A stretch of DNA of 46,603 nt from Clostridia bacterium. Lineage in GTDB: Bacteria; Bacillota; Clostridia; Christensenellales; DTU072. Positions 35,869-45,528 of this stretch are shown piece after piece. The stretch lies in contig JAFXIQ010000006.1 of NCBI GenBank assembly GCA_017533005.1, positions 1-46,603 on the forward strand, in the 5' to 3' direction. The stretch's first letter is position 1; each line of letters begins with the position of its first letter. The translations under genes and the position numbers were made by a program. The notes under the pieces were generated by a model that was given only the letters and a program-made list of their open reading frames with translations, searched no databases and was not told the DNA's origin.

Positions 35869-37371
35869 ATGGCAACTAACTCTATGATTAAGTCGGTAGC
35901 GACCGTTACCGTGTTCTCCGTTATCACAAGAACGCTCGCTTTTATATTTAAAGTTTATCTTTCTCGCACTGCCGGAGCAGAAGTTATGGGCTTGTATCAA
36001 ATTTCGCTATCGGTATTTTTCCTTTTTACAGCACTAACTTCTAGCGGATTATCAACGGTATTGTCAAGAAGAACTGCCGAAGTTAATGCGCTCGATAACA
36101 ACGACAAAGGATACGGCTTGGTCACAACGGCGCTAGCAATCAGTATGGGTATTGCAGTTCTAACTTTTATCGTACTAGAACTCGCTTCCCCTATTCTTTC
36201 TCCGTTAATATCCGATGAAAGAGCCCTGCCGATGCTGAAAATAATGTTCCCAGCTATATTATCGACAACTGCGTATTGTATTATCCGTGGTTGGCTATGG
36301 GGCAGAAAGGAATTTTTGGCATTTTCTCTAACCGAACTCATAGAAGAAGTACTGCGCATTGTTTTCACTCTGCTGTTTCTATCGGGTATAGTTTTAGGTA
36401 TAAAAGGTGCTAAAGGCATCGCGATAGCATTCACATTAAGCGACTTGCTAGTAGCAATTGCACTCATAATAATCTTTTTCAAAAAAGGTGGTAAATTCAC
36501 CAAAATATCCAACGTAAAAGACTTAATACGCCCAGCTACGCCACTCACTTTTATGCGCGTGTTCGGTAATTTGATAGGTACCATTCTATCAATTATGCTC
36601 CCGTTGCGACTTATCTCCGCAGGGCTAACCAACGCTGAAGCTACTTCTGCCGTTGGTAGAATTGCAGGCATGGCAAACCCGTTAATTCTCGCGCCAAACG
36701 CCATAATAAACTCTCTAGCAGTAGTGCTTATTCCCGAAATGAGCGAAGAAAACGTCAAGAAAAATTATACTTCACTCAATAAGCATATCAGCCATGGTGT
36801 GAAATTCGCGCTACTTATAAGTGGCGTATTTATGTGCATTTACGTGGCGTTAGGTAAAGAAATTTGTGAATTGCTCTACGCCGATAGCGTTTCCGGTAAG
36901 TATTTGCAAGTAGCAAGTTGGCTAATGCTATTATCTCCAATAAATATGATAATCACTAGCTCAATGAACAGTATAGGCATGGAAAAAGAAAGTTTTTTCA
37001 CCTATTCAATCGGTACGGTGTTTATGCTTATAGCTCTATATTTCTTGCCCCAATACGTAGGAATATACTCGGTAGCTATTGCCAATGCAATATGCGTAAT
37101 TATAGCCTTATCGGGAAACTTATACGTGCTCTATAAGAAAATAAATCTTGATTTTGGGTTCTTAAAAACGCTAATTATGGTCGCTTTAGTGAGCATTCCT
37201 TGTATATTTTTTGCAGGAATTCTACACGAACTATGCGTAAGAATTAATATGATTTTTGCTCTTATCGTATCTATGGGCGCAGTTAGCGTTATGTATTGCT
37301 TGTTAATGTTCGCTCTCGGTCAAGTAGACGTAAACCTAATTACATCGTTTAGACGAAAAAAGTTACAATGA
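35869..37371 (+). CDS. SpoVB/MurJ-like lipid-linked oligosaccharide flippase (MOP superfamily)
   Basis: 500 residues with about 14 hydrophobic helices. The N-terminus KSVATVTVFSVITRTLAFIFKVYLSRTAGAEVMGLYQI and the following TALTSSGLSTVLSRRTAE match stage V sporulation protein B/YtgP family members, which flip peptidoglycan or other lipid-linked precursors. Later family cues are FLAFSLTELIEEVLRI and NPLILAPNAIINSLAVVLIPEMSE. In spore-formers SpoVB acts in cortex synthesis, but vegetative paralogs exist, so a sporulation role is not certain. It is divergent from the giant surface gene and followed by the folT promoter 4 bases past its stop. Confidence 0.88.
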   Translation: MATNSMIKSVATVTVFSVITRTLAFIFKVYLSRTAGAEVMGLYQISLSVFFLFTALTSSGLSTVLSRRTAEVNALDNNDKGYGLVTTALAISMGIAVLTFIVLELASPILSPLISDERALPMLKIMFPAILSTTAYCIIRGWLWGRKEFLAFSLTELIEEVLRIVFTLLFLSGIVLGIKGAKGIAIAFTLSDLLVAIALIIIFFKKGGKFTKISNVKDLIRPATPLTFMRVFGNLIGTILSIMLPLRLISAGLTNAEATSAVGRIAGMANPLILAPNAIINSLAVVLIPEMSEENVKKNYTSLNKHISHGVKFALLISGVFMCIYVALGKEICELLYADSVSGKYLQVASWLMLLSPINMIITSSMNSIGMEKESFFTYSIGTVFMLIALYFLPQYVGIYSVAIANAICVIIALSGNLYVLYKKINLDFGFLKTLIMVALVSIPCIFFAGILHELCVRINMIFALIVSMGAVSVMYCLLMFALGQVDVNLITSFRRKKLQ

Positions 37372-37375
37372 AGTA

Positions 37376-37404
37376 TTGATTTTCTTTCATTTTAGTGGTA
37401 AAAT
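37376..37404 (+). promoter_or_regulatory. Promoter of the THF riboswitch-folT transcript
   Basis: TTGATT (37376-37381), 17-base spacer, TAAAAT (37399-37404). The predicted start near 37411 falls at the first paired bases of the riboswitch. Confidence 0.75.
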
Positions 37405-37408
37405 CAAA

Positions 37409-37503
37409 TGGCAGAGTAGATATGTTGCGTAAAGTGTTGTGGAATGGGATGTCGTCCACAAACGAAAGGCTTGTCCTGCGATAACATATCGCGTCCGTTG
37501 CCA
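37409..37503 (+). promoter_or_regulatory. Tetrahydrofolate (THF) riboswitch, class I
   Basis: P1 pairs TGGCA (37409-37413) with TGCCA (37499-37503). The long helix GATATGTT / AACATATC follows. The conserved core GGAATGGGATGTCGTCC sits on a stem TTGTGG/CCACAA, followed by ACGAAA and GCGTCC. These match the folT-type THF riboswitch consensus as I know it. Downstream, the folT SD (37539-37544) lies in a hairpin (GTCCTC 37526-37531 / GAGGAC 37541-37546), so control is probably translational: THF binding would favour SD sequestration. CTACTC (37515-37520) can pair with GAGTAG (37414-37419), a plausible alternative structure. Confidence 0.92.
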
Positions 37504-37552
37504 AGGTTTATACCCTACTCGGAATGTCCTCTCTGCATAGGAGGACTTTTTA

Positions 37553-38227
37553 ATGTCAAAAAACACTAAATTCGCAGAATTTTTCAACAAAAATCGTATG
37601 AAAAGCTTTTTTACTACGAAACGCATTGCTTATCTTGCAATATTCGTAGCACTCGCTGTCGTAACTAATATATTTACGATAACGTTCTCGTTTATGGGCT
37701 CCAACGCGATTTCGTTCAACTACGTTCCTTGCTTTTTTGCAGGCATATTCCTAGGCCCTATATCTGGATTTATCGTAGGCGTATTGAGCGATGCTCTAGG
37801 TTGTATAATCGCACCTAAAGGGCCTTGGCTCCCCTTAATTACACTAGCGAGTGGTTTAATAGGTTTGATTCCTGGTCTAATTTTTAAGATTAAAAAGGTT
37901 AATCCTTATATCTTGATGGCAATAAGCATCGTACTAGTTTTTATAATTTGTACAGCCGGATTGAACACGCTTGCTATCTTCCTTGCGTATTTCAAAGGCA
38001 AAAAGACGTTCTTCGCTTATCTTGGTGGCCGTGTCGGTATGCAAGCTATCGTTATTGCAATAAACACCGTGTTGCTATACGCGTTATATTACCCCCTAAA
38101 GAAACTGATTTTTAATTCCAATCTAAAAATTGCGTTAGATAAACCCACTAGTATTGAAACTAACGTCAAGACTTCTGCCGAGCCCACTCAAGAAAGTGAT
38201 AACTCAAATAATATTACCGAGTCGTAA
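37553..38227 (+). CDS. folT: Folate ECF transporter S component FolT
   Basis: 224 residues. Five or six hydrophobic helices with the S-component N-terminus KRIAYLAIFVALAVVTNIFTITF, then ISFNYVPCFFAGIFLGPISGFIVGVLSDALGCII and GRVGMQAIVIAIN. FolT captures folate and works with the shared energising module EcfAAT, absent here. The substrate is strongly supported by the THF riboswitch directly upstream. The AGGAGG SD is 8 bases before the ATG. A Ser/Thr/Asn-rich C-terminal tail overlaps the convergent DUF4363 gene by 24 bases. Confidence 0.93.
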   Translation: MSKNTKFAEFFNKNRMKSFFTTKRIAYLAIFVALAVVTNIFTITFSFMGSNAISFNYVPCFFAGIFLGPISGFIVGVLSDALGCIIAPKGPWLPLITLASGLIGLIPGLIFKIKKVNPYILMAISIVLVFIICTAGLNTLAIFLAYFKGKKTFFAYLGGRVGMQAIVIAINTVLLYALYYPLKKLIFNSNLKIALDKPTSIETNVKTSAEPTQESDNSNNITES

Positions 38228-38578
38228 TCCTAGCGTATCCATATAGGCGTCGGAAGTCGCTTTTATCCTATTCAAAAGTGCGTTAGCGCTGTCATAGTCT
38301 TCAGCGTTAACTGCACCTATCAATTCACCATAAGTTATTTCAATTTCATTCAAAAGTGCGTGTGGCATAGTCATTTCTAGTGTCTTATGCCTTTTTGTCC
38401 ACCACTTGTAAACGGTTTCCACTTCTTCAATAGTATAGGTTTCATCTGGCGAAGATAAGATTTCTTCCAACTTTTTACTAAACGTAGAAAAGGTATCTTT
38501 AATGTAAATTTCTTCCAAAACCCCTCCTGCTATCACTAATATTGCTACACAAATTGCTACTATAAGTCGAGTTTTCAC
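38204..38578 (-). CDS. DUF4363 family protein
   Basis: 124 residues. One N-terminal hydrophobic helix (about 4-22), then an extracytoplasmic all-helical domain with the WWTKRHKTLEMTMPHALLNEIE segment typical of DUF4363. It directly follows the DUF421 gene with a 1-base gap. In Clostridia DUF4363 genes commonly sit beside YetF/DUF421 genes, which suggests a functional pair in the membrane. Biochemical role unknown. Its last codons lie antisense to the end of folT. Confidence 0.8.
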   Translation of the reverse strand: MKTRLIVAICVAILVIAGGVLEEIYIKDTFSTFSKKLEEILSSPDETYTIEEVETVYKWWTKRHKTLEMTMPHALLNEIEITYGELIGAVNAEDYDSANALLNRIKATSDAYMDTLGLRLGNII

Positions 38579-38579
38579 C

Positions 38580-39239
38580 TTACGTCAACCTCTCCGTAAA
38601 ATATTTTCCCTGCTTGGGCTGAACGAAAATTTTGTCGTTCTCTTTGGTCAATAACAAAACGTCTTGCCTTTTTACATTCTTCCTTTGTAAAAAATCTTCT
38701 ATTAAATTCTCTGAAGTATTCGCGAAATCCATATTCGTATTCATATATCGACCTTCAATTATTAAAGTTACGGGTATACAAGTCGGTTCTTCGGCTTCGC
38801 TGTTTTCCAACACGGAAAGTTTGCCGTTGGTTTCTATGATTGCGTACTTGATTTGCTCTATAGAAAAGTATTGCTGTCCTCTAATACTCTCCAACAAGTC
38901 GTTAACGTTCATATTGAGTCTTTTGAGCGAAACGTAGTCTATACCGTCTTCGTTTATGACTATAACGGGCTTTCCGTTTATTATTTTTCTGAATTTGATA
39001 GAGTTCGTGCCTATGAGCGTAATAAAAAAGTGTGCCATAAATACCACTAACAATGGTACGATACCGTACAAAATCGGTATAGAAATATCTTGCATTGGCG
39101 TACAAGCGAGCTCTGCTATCGCAAGTGTTATAACAAATTCAAACGGTTGCAACTCGCCAAGTTGCCTTTTGCCCATAAGTCGCATTCCTACCACGAGAAA
39201 CAAAAATATTATCAACGTTCTTATTATTATTACAAACAT
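38580..39239 (-). CDS. DUF421 (YetF-like) membrane protein
   Basis: 219 residues. Three N-terminal helices (RTLIIFLFLVVGMRLMGKRQLGELQPFEFVITLAIAELACTPM is the family signature) and a cytoplasmic YetF domain containing INEDGIDYVSLKRLNMNVNDLLESIRGQ and VLLLTKENDKIF. In Bacillus, YetF-family proteins are linked to spore membranes and germination, but their function is unclear. The start ATG lacks an SD; a candidate promoter places the transcription start next to the AUG. Confidence 0.88.
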   Translation of the reverse strand: MFVIIIRTLIIFLFLVVGMRLMGKRQLGELQPFEFVITLAIAELACTPMQDISIPILYGIVPLLVVFMAHFFITLIGTNSIKFRKIINGKPVIVINEDGIDYVSLKRLNMNVNDLLESIRGQQYFSIEQIKYAIIETNGKLSVLENSEAEEPTCIPVTLIIEGRYMNTNMDFANTSENLIEDFLQRKNVKRQDVLLLTKENDKIFVQPKQGKYFTERLT

Positions 39240-39247
39240 ATTGTTAG

Positions 39248-39275
39248 TTTGTATGAAACAAATTTATTTATGCAA
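39248..39275 (-). promoter_or_regulatory. Possible promoter 8 bases from the DUF421 start codon
   Basis: Minus-strand TTGCAT (39275-39270), 16-base spacer, TACAAA (39253-39248), 8 bases before the ATG at 39239. The -10 matches only 4 of 6 consensus bases, but the spacing to the start codon equals that of two stronger cases in the window. Confidence 0.4.
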
Positions 39276-39298
39276 AAAGCGCCGAAATCGGCGCTTTT
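39275..39298 (-). terminator. Terminator of the uvrB-uvrA-lipoprotein operon
   Basis: An 11-pair stem AAAAGCGCCGA / TCGGCGCTTTT is followed on minus by a short U-rich tail, 17 bases past the lipoprotein stop. It also isolates the DUF421 gene. Confidence 0.85.
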
Positions 39299-39315
39299 AC
39301 ATTTTTAATAACTTT

Positions 39316-40329
39316 TTATTTCGAAGTGTTTATTGTTATCTTTTCAATTTGATCGAATTTAACGTTAACAACGTTTTTAACGTAATTGTAACTCATATCA
39401 TAAGTTATCGAACTATAGGAATGCATTCTATTATAATCGGAAAACATGCTACCATCTTCTTTTACGTAAACTTCAATTTTAACATTTGCATTATTCAAGG
39501 GGATATCGTATAATTCGTTACCATAGTCTCCAAAGAAATTAACAAAACCATAAAACTCTATAACGTAATCGATATTTTCGCCTATATTACTTTTAATTGC
39601 ATCGTAACTACTCAATTGTTGCAATTCGTTATCTTCCTTGAAATAAATGATACGCGCACCCGTTAAAATGTATTCGTTACATGCGTTGTTTTTGACGTTT
39701 CCTTCTTCTCTAGCACTTGCTACCCAGTCGTTTATTAGCAATTCTTTTGCTGAATCTAATTGCGTATTGTAATCACTATATACGTTAAACGGCACATTAT
39801 ATTCGTCAATCAACGTTATTCTATATATTTCATCATAGTTAACATAGACGACGTTATCAATAAATTCATTTTCATATGAAAATTTTGTTTTGTCGTACTT
39901 CAATATTGTTCTATAATCAGAGCTACCCGTTCCGTCTTTATTGACTATAACGTTATTAGTTGTTGCTCTTGATAATTCATGTTTGTAAGAATTTGTGTAG
40001 TAATTAACATATCCGAAAAATTCTACAATATAGTCGACGTTTACAAAATCTTCAATTTGCGTATCATCTTTTACATAAACAATCCTTGCTCCAGTTATAT
40101 CGTATTCGGAACATAAGTTATTCTCGATGATGTAGTCACCGTTTCTATTTTCTCTCCAGTCTTTCTTGATTATTTCCGTAGCAAAATCTAATTCTTTCTT
40201 ATAATCAGCATAACTTGCCGAGCTGTAACTGGTTTTTTCATAGTTTTTTTCCGTGCCATCCTTTTCACAAGCAATCAAACAAGAAAATATCACGGCTATC
40301 AAAATAGCAACTGCGAATATTTTTTTCAT
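39316..40329 (-). CDS. Lipoprotein with an internal tandem duplication
   Basis: 337 residues. Signal peptide MKKIFAVAILIAVIFS, lipobox LIAC with lipidated Cys21. The mature part is two related halves, about 42-174 and 186-334. Matching stations: DYKKELDFATEIIKKDW / DYNTQLDSAKELLINDW; CSEYDITGARIVYVKDD / CNEYILTGARIIYFKED; VDYIVEFFGYVNYY / IDYVIEFYGFVNFF; VVYVNYDEIYRITL / VVNVKFDQIEKITI. I do not recognise the domain. The SD GAGGAGG precedes the ATG, 31 bases after the uvrA stop. Confidence 0.8.
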   Translation of the reverse strand: MKKIFAVAILIAVIFSCLIACEKDGTEKNYEKTSYSSASYADYKKELDFATEIIKKDWRENRNGDYIIENNLCSEYDITGARIVYVKDDTQIEDFVNVDYIVEFFGYVNYYTNSYKHELSRATTNNVIVNKDGTGSSDYRTILKYDKTKFSYENEFIDNVVYVNYDEIYRITLIDEYNVPFNVYSDYNTQLDSAKELLINDWVASAREEGNVKNNACNEYILTGARIIYFKEDNELQQLSSYDAIKSNIGENIDYVIEFYGFVNFFGDYGNELYDIPLNNANVKIEVYVKEDGSMFSDYNRMHSYSSITYDMSYNYVKNVVNVKFDQIEKITINTSK

Positions 40330-40360
40330 ACGTACCTCCTCAATATGGCTTTGTTATAAC

Positions 40361-43192
40361 TTATTTATTCTCTTTATCGAATATTTCTTTCAAAAACATT
40401 CCGGTATAGCTATTGGGGTTCTTTGCAACTTCTTCAGGAGTGCCCTCTGCCACTATTGTTCCGCCACCATCGCCACCTTCCGGTCCTAAATCGACTATAT
40501 GGTCGGCAATTTTGATTACGTCTAGATTGTGTTCTATTACTATTATGGTTTTTCCGTTATCTGCTAGACGTGTTAAGATTTGTATAAGCTTCTCAACGTC
40601 AGCCATATGAAGTCCCGTCGTCGGCTCGTCAAGGATGTAGAGCGTTTTTCCGGTGTTCCTCTTACTTAACTCAGTCGCTAGCTTAACGCGTTGCGCTTCC
40701 CCACCGGATAGCGTGGTCGATGGTTGTCCAAGCTTAATATATCCCAACCCAACGTCGTTTAGGCACTTAATCTTTGAATATATTTGTGGAATATTCTCGA
40801 AAAATTCGCAGGCTTCTTCTACAGTCATATCTAGTACGTCGAATATAGATTTACCTTTATACTTAACTTCTAGCGTTTCTTTGTTATACCTATGTCCACC
40901 ACAAACTTCGCAAGGAACGTATAAGTCTGGCAAGAAGTGCATTTCTATTTTTATTATTCCGTCGCCTGAACAGTTCTCACATCTTCCGCCTTTAACGTTA
41001 AAACTAAATCTATTTGCTTGATATCCACGCGCTTTTGCATCGGGAGTTTTCGCAAAAAGTTCTCTAATCGGCGTAAACACCCCTGTATACGTTGCGGGGT
41101 TACTTCTTGGTGTTCTTCCTATCGGGCTTTGGTCTATGTTGATAACCTTGTCAAAATGCTCGGTCCCCGTAATCGAGGTGTAACAGCCTTCTATATGTTC
41201 CGATTTGTTAATTACGTTAGCAAGATGTGGATAAATTATTCCGTTAACAAGGCTAGATTTACCCGAGCCTGAAACTCCCGTTACTGCCGTTATGACGCCA
41301 ACGGGAATATCTACGTCTATACCTTTCAAGTTGTTTTGTCTTGCTCCATAGACGGATAAATATTTACCAGTTATAGGTCTTCTTTCATCAGGGAGCGCTA
41401 TTTTTCTTCTTCCTGCTAAAAAGTCACCTGTTATAGACGCGGGACAAGCCATTATGTCTTCTGCGCTACCTTCTGCGACTAAATATCCACCTTTAACGCC
41501 TGCATACGGACCTATGTCAACGATATGGTCGGCTGAACGAATAGTATCTTCATCGTGCTCGACTACAATTAGCGTATTACCTAAATCTCTCAAATGGGTA
41601 AGCGTATTAAGGAGCTTTCTGTTATCGCGTTGATGGAGTCCAATACTCGGCTCGTCCAATATATACAAAACGCCCATAAGTCCGCTACCAATTTGTGTAG
41701 CAAGGCGTATTCTTTGGCTTTCGCCACCCGATAACGTACTACTTGAACGAGCAAGCGTAAGATATCCTAGTCCTACGTTAACAAGGAACCCTAGTCTTGC
41801 TCTAATTTCTTTCATAATCGGCTCAGCTATACGCGAATCCCTATCGTTAAGTTTTAGCGTTTTACTGAACTCTAAAAGCACTCCTATCGGCATACTGCAT
41901 ATTTCAGCGATGTTTTTTCCACCGATAGTTACACCGAGAACTTCTTTTTTGAGACGCTTACCTTGACAAACTTCGCAAGGTTTCTCGGTCATATAGCGCA
42001 TTATATCCATTTTTACGCCTTCGGATTGCGTTTCTTTATACCTTCTCTCTAGGTTATTGATTATTCCTTCGAACGCGGCGCTGTATTCAGCTTTGAAATT
42101 CTTTGACTGCCATTCCATAGGAATTTTTTCGCCACCATTGCCGTACAAAATTAAACTCTTGACTTCTTGTGGCAAATCTTTCCACGGCGTGGTCATAGAG
42201 AAGCCGTAACGATTACTTAATGCTTTTATCTGTCTTGACGACATACTTCCAAAGTCAAAAATACTCCAACCTGATACGTGGATACAGCCGTCTGCAAGCG
42301 ATAGATTTTCATCCTTGATTATCTTAGACGGGTCTACGTATTGTTTAAATCCTAGCCCCATACAGGCTTCACAAGCTCCGTACGGGCTATTAAACGAGAA
42401 CATTCTCGGAGACAGGTCGGGAATAGAAATATTACAGTCAGGGCAAGCATAGTTAGTTGAATATAGCGATTCTTCTCCTTCGCTCTCTACTATAACTAGC
42501 CCTTCTGCTAGGCGTAAAGCCGTTTCTACGCTATCGGTTAAACGTCTATTCATATCTCCTTTTATGACTAGTCTATCTACTACTACCGAAATAGTATGTT
42601 TAACGTTTTTATCTAGCTTAATTTCTTCGTCTAGCATACGGATTTCGCCATCAATTTTTACGCGCATATACCCGTCCTTGCGAAGTCCTTCTAGTTGTTT
42701 GACGTATTCGCCCTTTCTTCCACGAACGATGGGGGCTAGTATAAGTACTTTACTGCCCATAGGTCTATCAACGATTTTTTCTATTATTTGGTCAACGCTA
42801 ACGCTTTTTATTTCCTTACCGCACTTAGGGCAGTGTGGAACGCCTATTCTTGCATATAAAAGTCGTAAATAGTCGTAAATCTCGGTAACCGTTCCCACCG
42901 TTGAACGTGGGTTTTTAGAAGTGGTTTTTTGGTCGATAGAAATCGACGGAGAAAGCCCTTCTATATATTCAACGTTGGGCTTTTCCATTTGTCCTAAAAA
43001 CATTCTAGCATAGCTAGAAAGGCTCTCCATATACCTTCTTTGTCCTTCTGCAAATATGGTATCGAAAGCAAGCGATGACTTGCCCGAGCCAGATAATCCC
43101 GTGAAAACTACAAGTTTATCCCTAGGTATTCTCACGTCTATATTCTTTAAGTTATTTTCCTTTGCGCCTTTAACAAATATATCGCTACGCAT
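40361..43192 (-). CDS. uvrA: Excinuclease ABC subunit A
   Basis: 943 residues, full length. UvrA finds bulky DNA lesions and loads UvrB. Two ABC ATPase modules: Walker [17 protein letters not shown] and [15 protein letters not shown]; signatures [18 protein letters not shown] and [18 protein letters not shown]; Walker [12 protein letters not shown] and [11 protein letters not shown]. Zinc sites include CPDCN..CEACMG and [16 protein letters not shown]. The SD AAGGGGA precedes the ATG, 2 bases after the uvrB stop. No damage beyond that in uvrB is visible. Confidence 0.97.
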   Translation of the reverse strand: MRSDIFVKGAKENNLKNIDVRIPRDKLVVFTGLSGSGKSSLAFDTIFAEGQRRYMESLSSYARMFLGQMEKPNVEYIEGLSPSISIDQKTTSKNPRSTVGTVTEIYDYLRLLYARIGVPHCPKCGKEIKSVSVDQIIEKIVDRPMGSKVLILAPIVRGRKGEYVKQLEGLRKDGYMRVKIDGEIRMLDEEIKLDKNVKHTISVVVDRLVIKGDMNRRLTDSVETALRLAEGLVIVESEGEESLYSTNYACPDCNISIPDLSPRMFSFNSPYGACEACMGLGFKQYVDPSKIIKDENLSLADGCIHVSGWSIFDFGSMSSRQIKALSNRYGFSMTTPWKDLPQEVKSLILYGNGGEKIPMEWQSKNFKAEYSAAFEGIINNLERRYKETQSEGVKMDIMRYMTEKPCEVCQGKRLKKEVLGVTIGGKNIAEICSMPIGVLLEFSKTLKLNDRDSRIAEPIMKEIRARLGFLVNVGLGYLTLARSSSTLSGGESQRIRLATQIGSGLMGVLYILDEPSIGLHQRDNRKLLNTLTHLRDLGNTLIVVEHDEDTIRSADHIVDIGPYAGVKGGYLVAEGSAEDIMACPASITGDFLAGRRKIALPDERRPITGKYLSVYGARQNNLKGIDVDIPVGVITAVTGVSGSGKSSLVNGIIYPHLANVINKSEHIEGCYTSITGTEHFDKVINIDQSPIGRTPRSNPATYTGVFTPIRELFAKTPDAKARGYQANRFSFNVKGGRCENCSGDGIIKIEMHFLPDLYVPCEVCGGHRYNKETLEVKYKGKSIFDVLDMTVEEACEFFENIPQIYSKIKCLNDVGLGYIKLGQPSTTLSGGEAQRVKLATELSKRNTGKTLYILDEPTTGLHMADVEKLIQILTRLADNGKTIIVIEHNLDVIKIADHIVDLGPEGGDGGGTIVAEGTPEEVAKNPNSYTGMFLKEIFDKENK

Positions 43193-43194
43193 TT

Positions 43195-44055
43195 TTATCC
43201 CCTTTTATTGCCTTTTAACTCGGCAATTCTATCTCTCAACTGAATGGCCGTTTCGAAATCGTAAGTCGAACTCGCTACTGCCATTAGTCCTCTCAATCTC
43301 TCTATTTCCGCATTGATTTCTTTCTTCGTGAGTTTACGCTCGCCGTCGTCGGCTTTCTTGCTTATGACAAGCGTGTTCTTAATCGGTTTAACAATTGTTT
43401 TCGGCGTTATGCCGTTAACTCGGTTATATTCCAACTGTTTCGCGCGTCTTCTCTCGGTTTCTTCTATTGCTTCGCGCATACTTCCCGTGATAACGTCAGC
43501 GTACATTATTACTCTAGCGTCTTTGTTACGCGCAGCGCGTCCTACCGTTTGAATAAGCGAAGTTCTCGAACGTAAAAAGCCTTCCTTATCGGCGTCAAGT
43601 ATCGCAACGAGCAACACTTCCGGTATATCAAGACCTTCTCTCAATAAGTTTATTCCAACAATAACGTCGATTTCGCCTTTACGAAGCTTGGTTATAATAT
43701 CTATTCTCTCTAGCGTGTCGATGTCGCTATGCATATACTGCACCTTTATGTGGTGCTCTTTTAAGTAGTTAGTCAAACTCTCTGCCATTTTCTTGGTAAG
43801 TGTTGTGACTAGTACTCTACCTTGCTTTTCTATTGCGCCGTTAATTTCTGAAATAAGGTCGTCTATTTGTCCTTCCGTCTTGCGAACGGTGATTTCGGGG
43901 TCAACTAGCCCCGTCGGGCGAATAAGTTGCTCTGCGACAACATTGGAAAGTGACAATTCGTATTCGGCAGGAGTTGCCGAAACGCATATCATTTGCTTAA
44001 ATCTACTGTTAAACTCATCAAAATTCAACGGCCTATTATCAAAAGCAGCTGGCAA
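43195..44055 (-). CDS. uvrB: UvrB C-terminal portion, separated by a nonsense codon
   Basis: Codons after the in-frame TAA at 44070-44068 continue [25 protein letters not shown], the exact continuation of UvrB, in the same frame. The portion carries [10 protein letters not shown], the second helicase domain ([43 protein letters not shown]) and the C-terminal UVR motif that binds UvrA/UvrC. The first possible start after the stop is a TTG at 44055 with no SD, so independent translation looks unlikely. Together with 44068-45162 this is one uvrB of 655 codons plus stop. Confidence 0.85.
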   Translation of the reverse strand: MPAAFDNRPLNFDEFNSRFKQMICVSATPAEYELSLSNVVAEQLIRPTGLVDPEITVRKTEGQIDDLISEINGAIEKQGRVLVTTLTKKMAESLTNYLKEHHIKVQYMHSDIDTLERIDIITKLRKGEIDVIVGINLLREGLDIPEVLLVAILDADKEGFLRSRTSLIQTVGRAARNKDARVIMYADVITGSMREAIEETERRRAKQLEYNRVNGITPKTIVKPIKNTLVISKKADDGERKLTKKEINAEIERLRGLMAVASSTYDFETAIQLRDRIAELKGNKRG

Positions 44056-44067
44056 ACGGAAACCGTA

Positions 44068-45162
44068 TTATACAAGGTTGGTTTTTCTTGCTCTATCCCC
44101 GTTATACATACCACGAACTTGTGGTAGCGTTATGTGGCTTTCGTCAACAAATATTATGAAGTCGTCAGGAAAATAATCCATCAAGGTAAACGGTGGTTCA
44201 CCGGGTTTTCTGCCGTCGAAGTACCTAGAATAGTTCTCAATACCACTGCAATAACCCATTTCGCGCATCATTTCCATATCGTAACTCACACGTTCTTTTA
44301 TGCGTTGGGCTTCGATTAACTTACCACTCTCGGTGAAAAAGCGTTCTTGGTCTATCATATCTTCGCGTATTTCTTCAAGAGTTTTTTCTAACTTATCGCT
44401 ACCTACAACGTAGTGTGATGCAGGGAAAATCGCAACGTGATTAACTACGTTAATGGCTTTACCTGTAACGATATCAAATTCCACCATTCTTTCTACTACG
44501 TCATCGAAAAACTCAATTCTCAATGCAATATTAGACGCGCTAGCTGGGAAAACCTCCAAGAAATCGCCACGCGCCCTAAACGTTGAACGCACGAAATCGA
44601 TATCGCTACGCTTATATTGAATAGCTACCAGCTTATCAATTACGCTATCCCTATCTATGTTTTCGCCTTCTCTAATCGAAACCACGCTTCTATAGTAGTC
44701 TTCGGGCGCACCTAGTCCGTAAATACACGAAACCGATGCTACTACTATAACGTCGTTTCTTTCGCCAAGCGATGACGTCGCGCTATGACGAAGTTTATCA
44801 ATTTCGTCATTGACTTCCATTTCTTTCTCGATATAAGTATCACTTCTCGGAATGTAGGCTTCGGGCTGATAGTAATCGTAATAAGAAACGAAGTATTCCA
44901 CCCTATTATTAGGGAAAGGCTCCCTAAATTCATTACACAACTGCGCTGCAAGCGTCTTATTATGTGCCATAATAAGTGCGGGACGTTGTACTCGATTTAT
45001 AACGTTTGCCATAGTAAAAGTCTTACCGCTACCGGTAACACCTAATAACACCTGTGTTCTTTCACCAGAAAGTATGCCATCGGTAAGCTTACTAATGGCA
45101 TCTTCTTGGTCGCCACAAGGCGAATATTTTGATACTAATTCAAACCTTCTTTTTTCTCTCAT
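44068..45162 (-). CDS. uvrB: UvrB N-terminal portion, ending at a premature TAA
   Basis: 364 residues of excinuclease subunit B, the helicase-like damage verifier. Walker [11 protein letters not shown] (41-50), the DNA-wrapping beta-hairpin [21 protein letters not shown] and the DEAD-type box [11 protein letters not shown] are all intact. The frame stops in RARKTNLV(stop)YGFRLP. At that position other UvrB proteins have Glu or Asp (LVEYGFRLP in E. coli), and GAA to TAA is one base change. The start ATG directly follows the stop of the upstream small gene. The truncated product would lack the second helicase domain and be inactive in repair. Confidence 0.88.
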   Translation of the reverse strand: MREKRRFELVSKYSPCGDQEDAISKLTDGILSGERTQVLLGVTGSGKTFTMANVINRVQRPALIMAHNKTLAAQLCNEFREPFPNNRVEYFVSYYDYYQPEAYIPRSDTYIEKEMEVNDEIDKLRHSATSSLGERNDVIVVASVSCIYGLGAPEDYYRSVVSIREGENIDRDSVIDKLVAIQYKRSDIDFVRSTFRARGDFLEVFPASASNIALRIEFFDDVVERMVEFDIVTGKAINVVNHVAIFPASHYVVGSDKLEKTLEEIREDMIDQERFFTESGKLIEAQRIKERVSYDMEMMREMGYCSGIENYSRYFDGRKPGEPPFTLMDYFPDDFIIFVDESHITLPQVRGMYNGDRARKTNLV

Positions 45163-45525
45163 TTAACCTGTTACAGCTGTAATTATGACTTTTATTAAAT
45201 ATCCAAGTAACGCAAAAGCTATTGTCGTTGCTATGCGAATAATAAGCTTTTTACGAGCGGTCTTTCTATCTCTTTCGAAACTCAAGCCCTTTTCTTTCAA
45301 AACTATGCAATAAATAGTTTCATCCTTTTGTCTAGCTTTATCATATCCGAAATATCCGTCGATTTTGAGTTGTTCCATTACTTTATCTATGTCGCTCTCG
45401 CGAAAATCAACTTTGTACGGAATCTTTGATAATATTTCCATCGGAGAAATCAGGCACTGCCCACGTTCGCTCGCAGCACCGTAAATAACCTTCATAAGTT
45501 CTTTTTCTTTACGCGTCATTAACAT
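45163..45525 (-). CDS. Small tail-anchored protein, putative winged-helix domain (paralog B)
   Basis: 120 residues. Residues about 1-80 resemble a small winged-helix unit: a helix RKEKELMKVIYGAAS, a second segment SPMEILSKIP, a recognition-like helix SDIDKVMEQLKIDGYFGY and a hairpin ETIYCIVLKEKG. A basic patch (RDRKTARKK) leads to a C-terminal membrane helix IRIATTIAFALLGYLIKVIITAV. It shares this layout with the gene 3 bases upstream. The uvrB ATG follows its stop with no gap. The fold is inferred by eye; function unknown. An ATG two codons downstream is an alternative start. Confidence 0.65.
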   Translation of the reverse strand: MLMTRKEKELMKVIYGAASERGQCLISPMEILSKIPYKVDFRESDIDKVMEQLKIDGYFGYDKARQKDETIYCIVLKEKGLSFERDRKTARKKLIIRIATTIAFALLGYLIKVIITAVTG

Positions 45526-45528
45526 AGG

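Noticed and set aside
35997-36758. A 253-residue minus-strand frame inside the SpoVB-like gene
   Set aside because: It is antisense to a well-matched flippase, with composition expected of a shadow frame and no SD.
44065-44073. Stop-codon reassignment (TAA as sense) in this genome
   Set aside because: TAA ends many intact genes in the window (for example rpmB, rnfB, rnfE, folT), so reassignment would extend them all.
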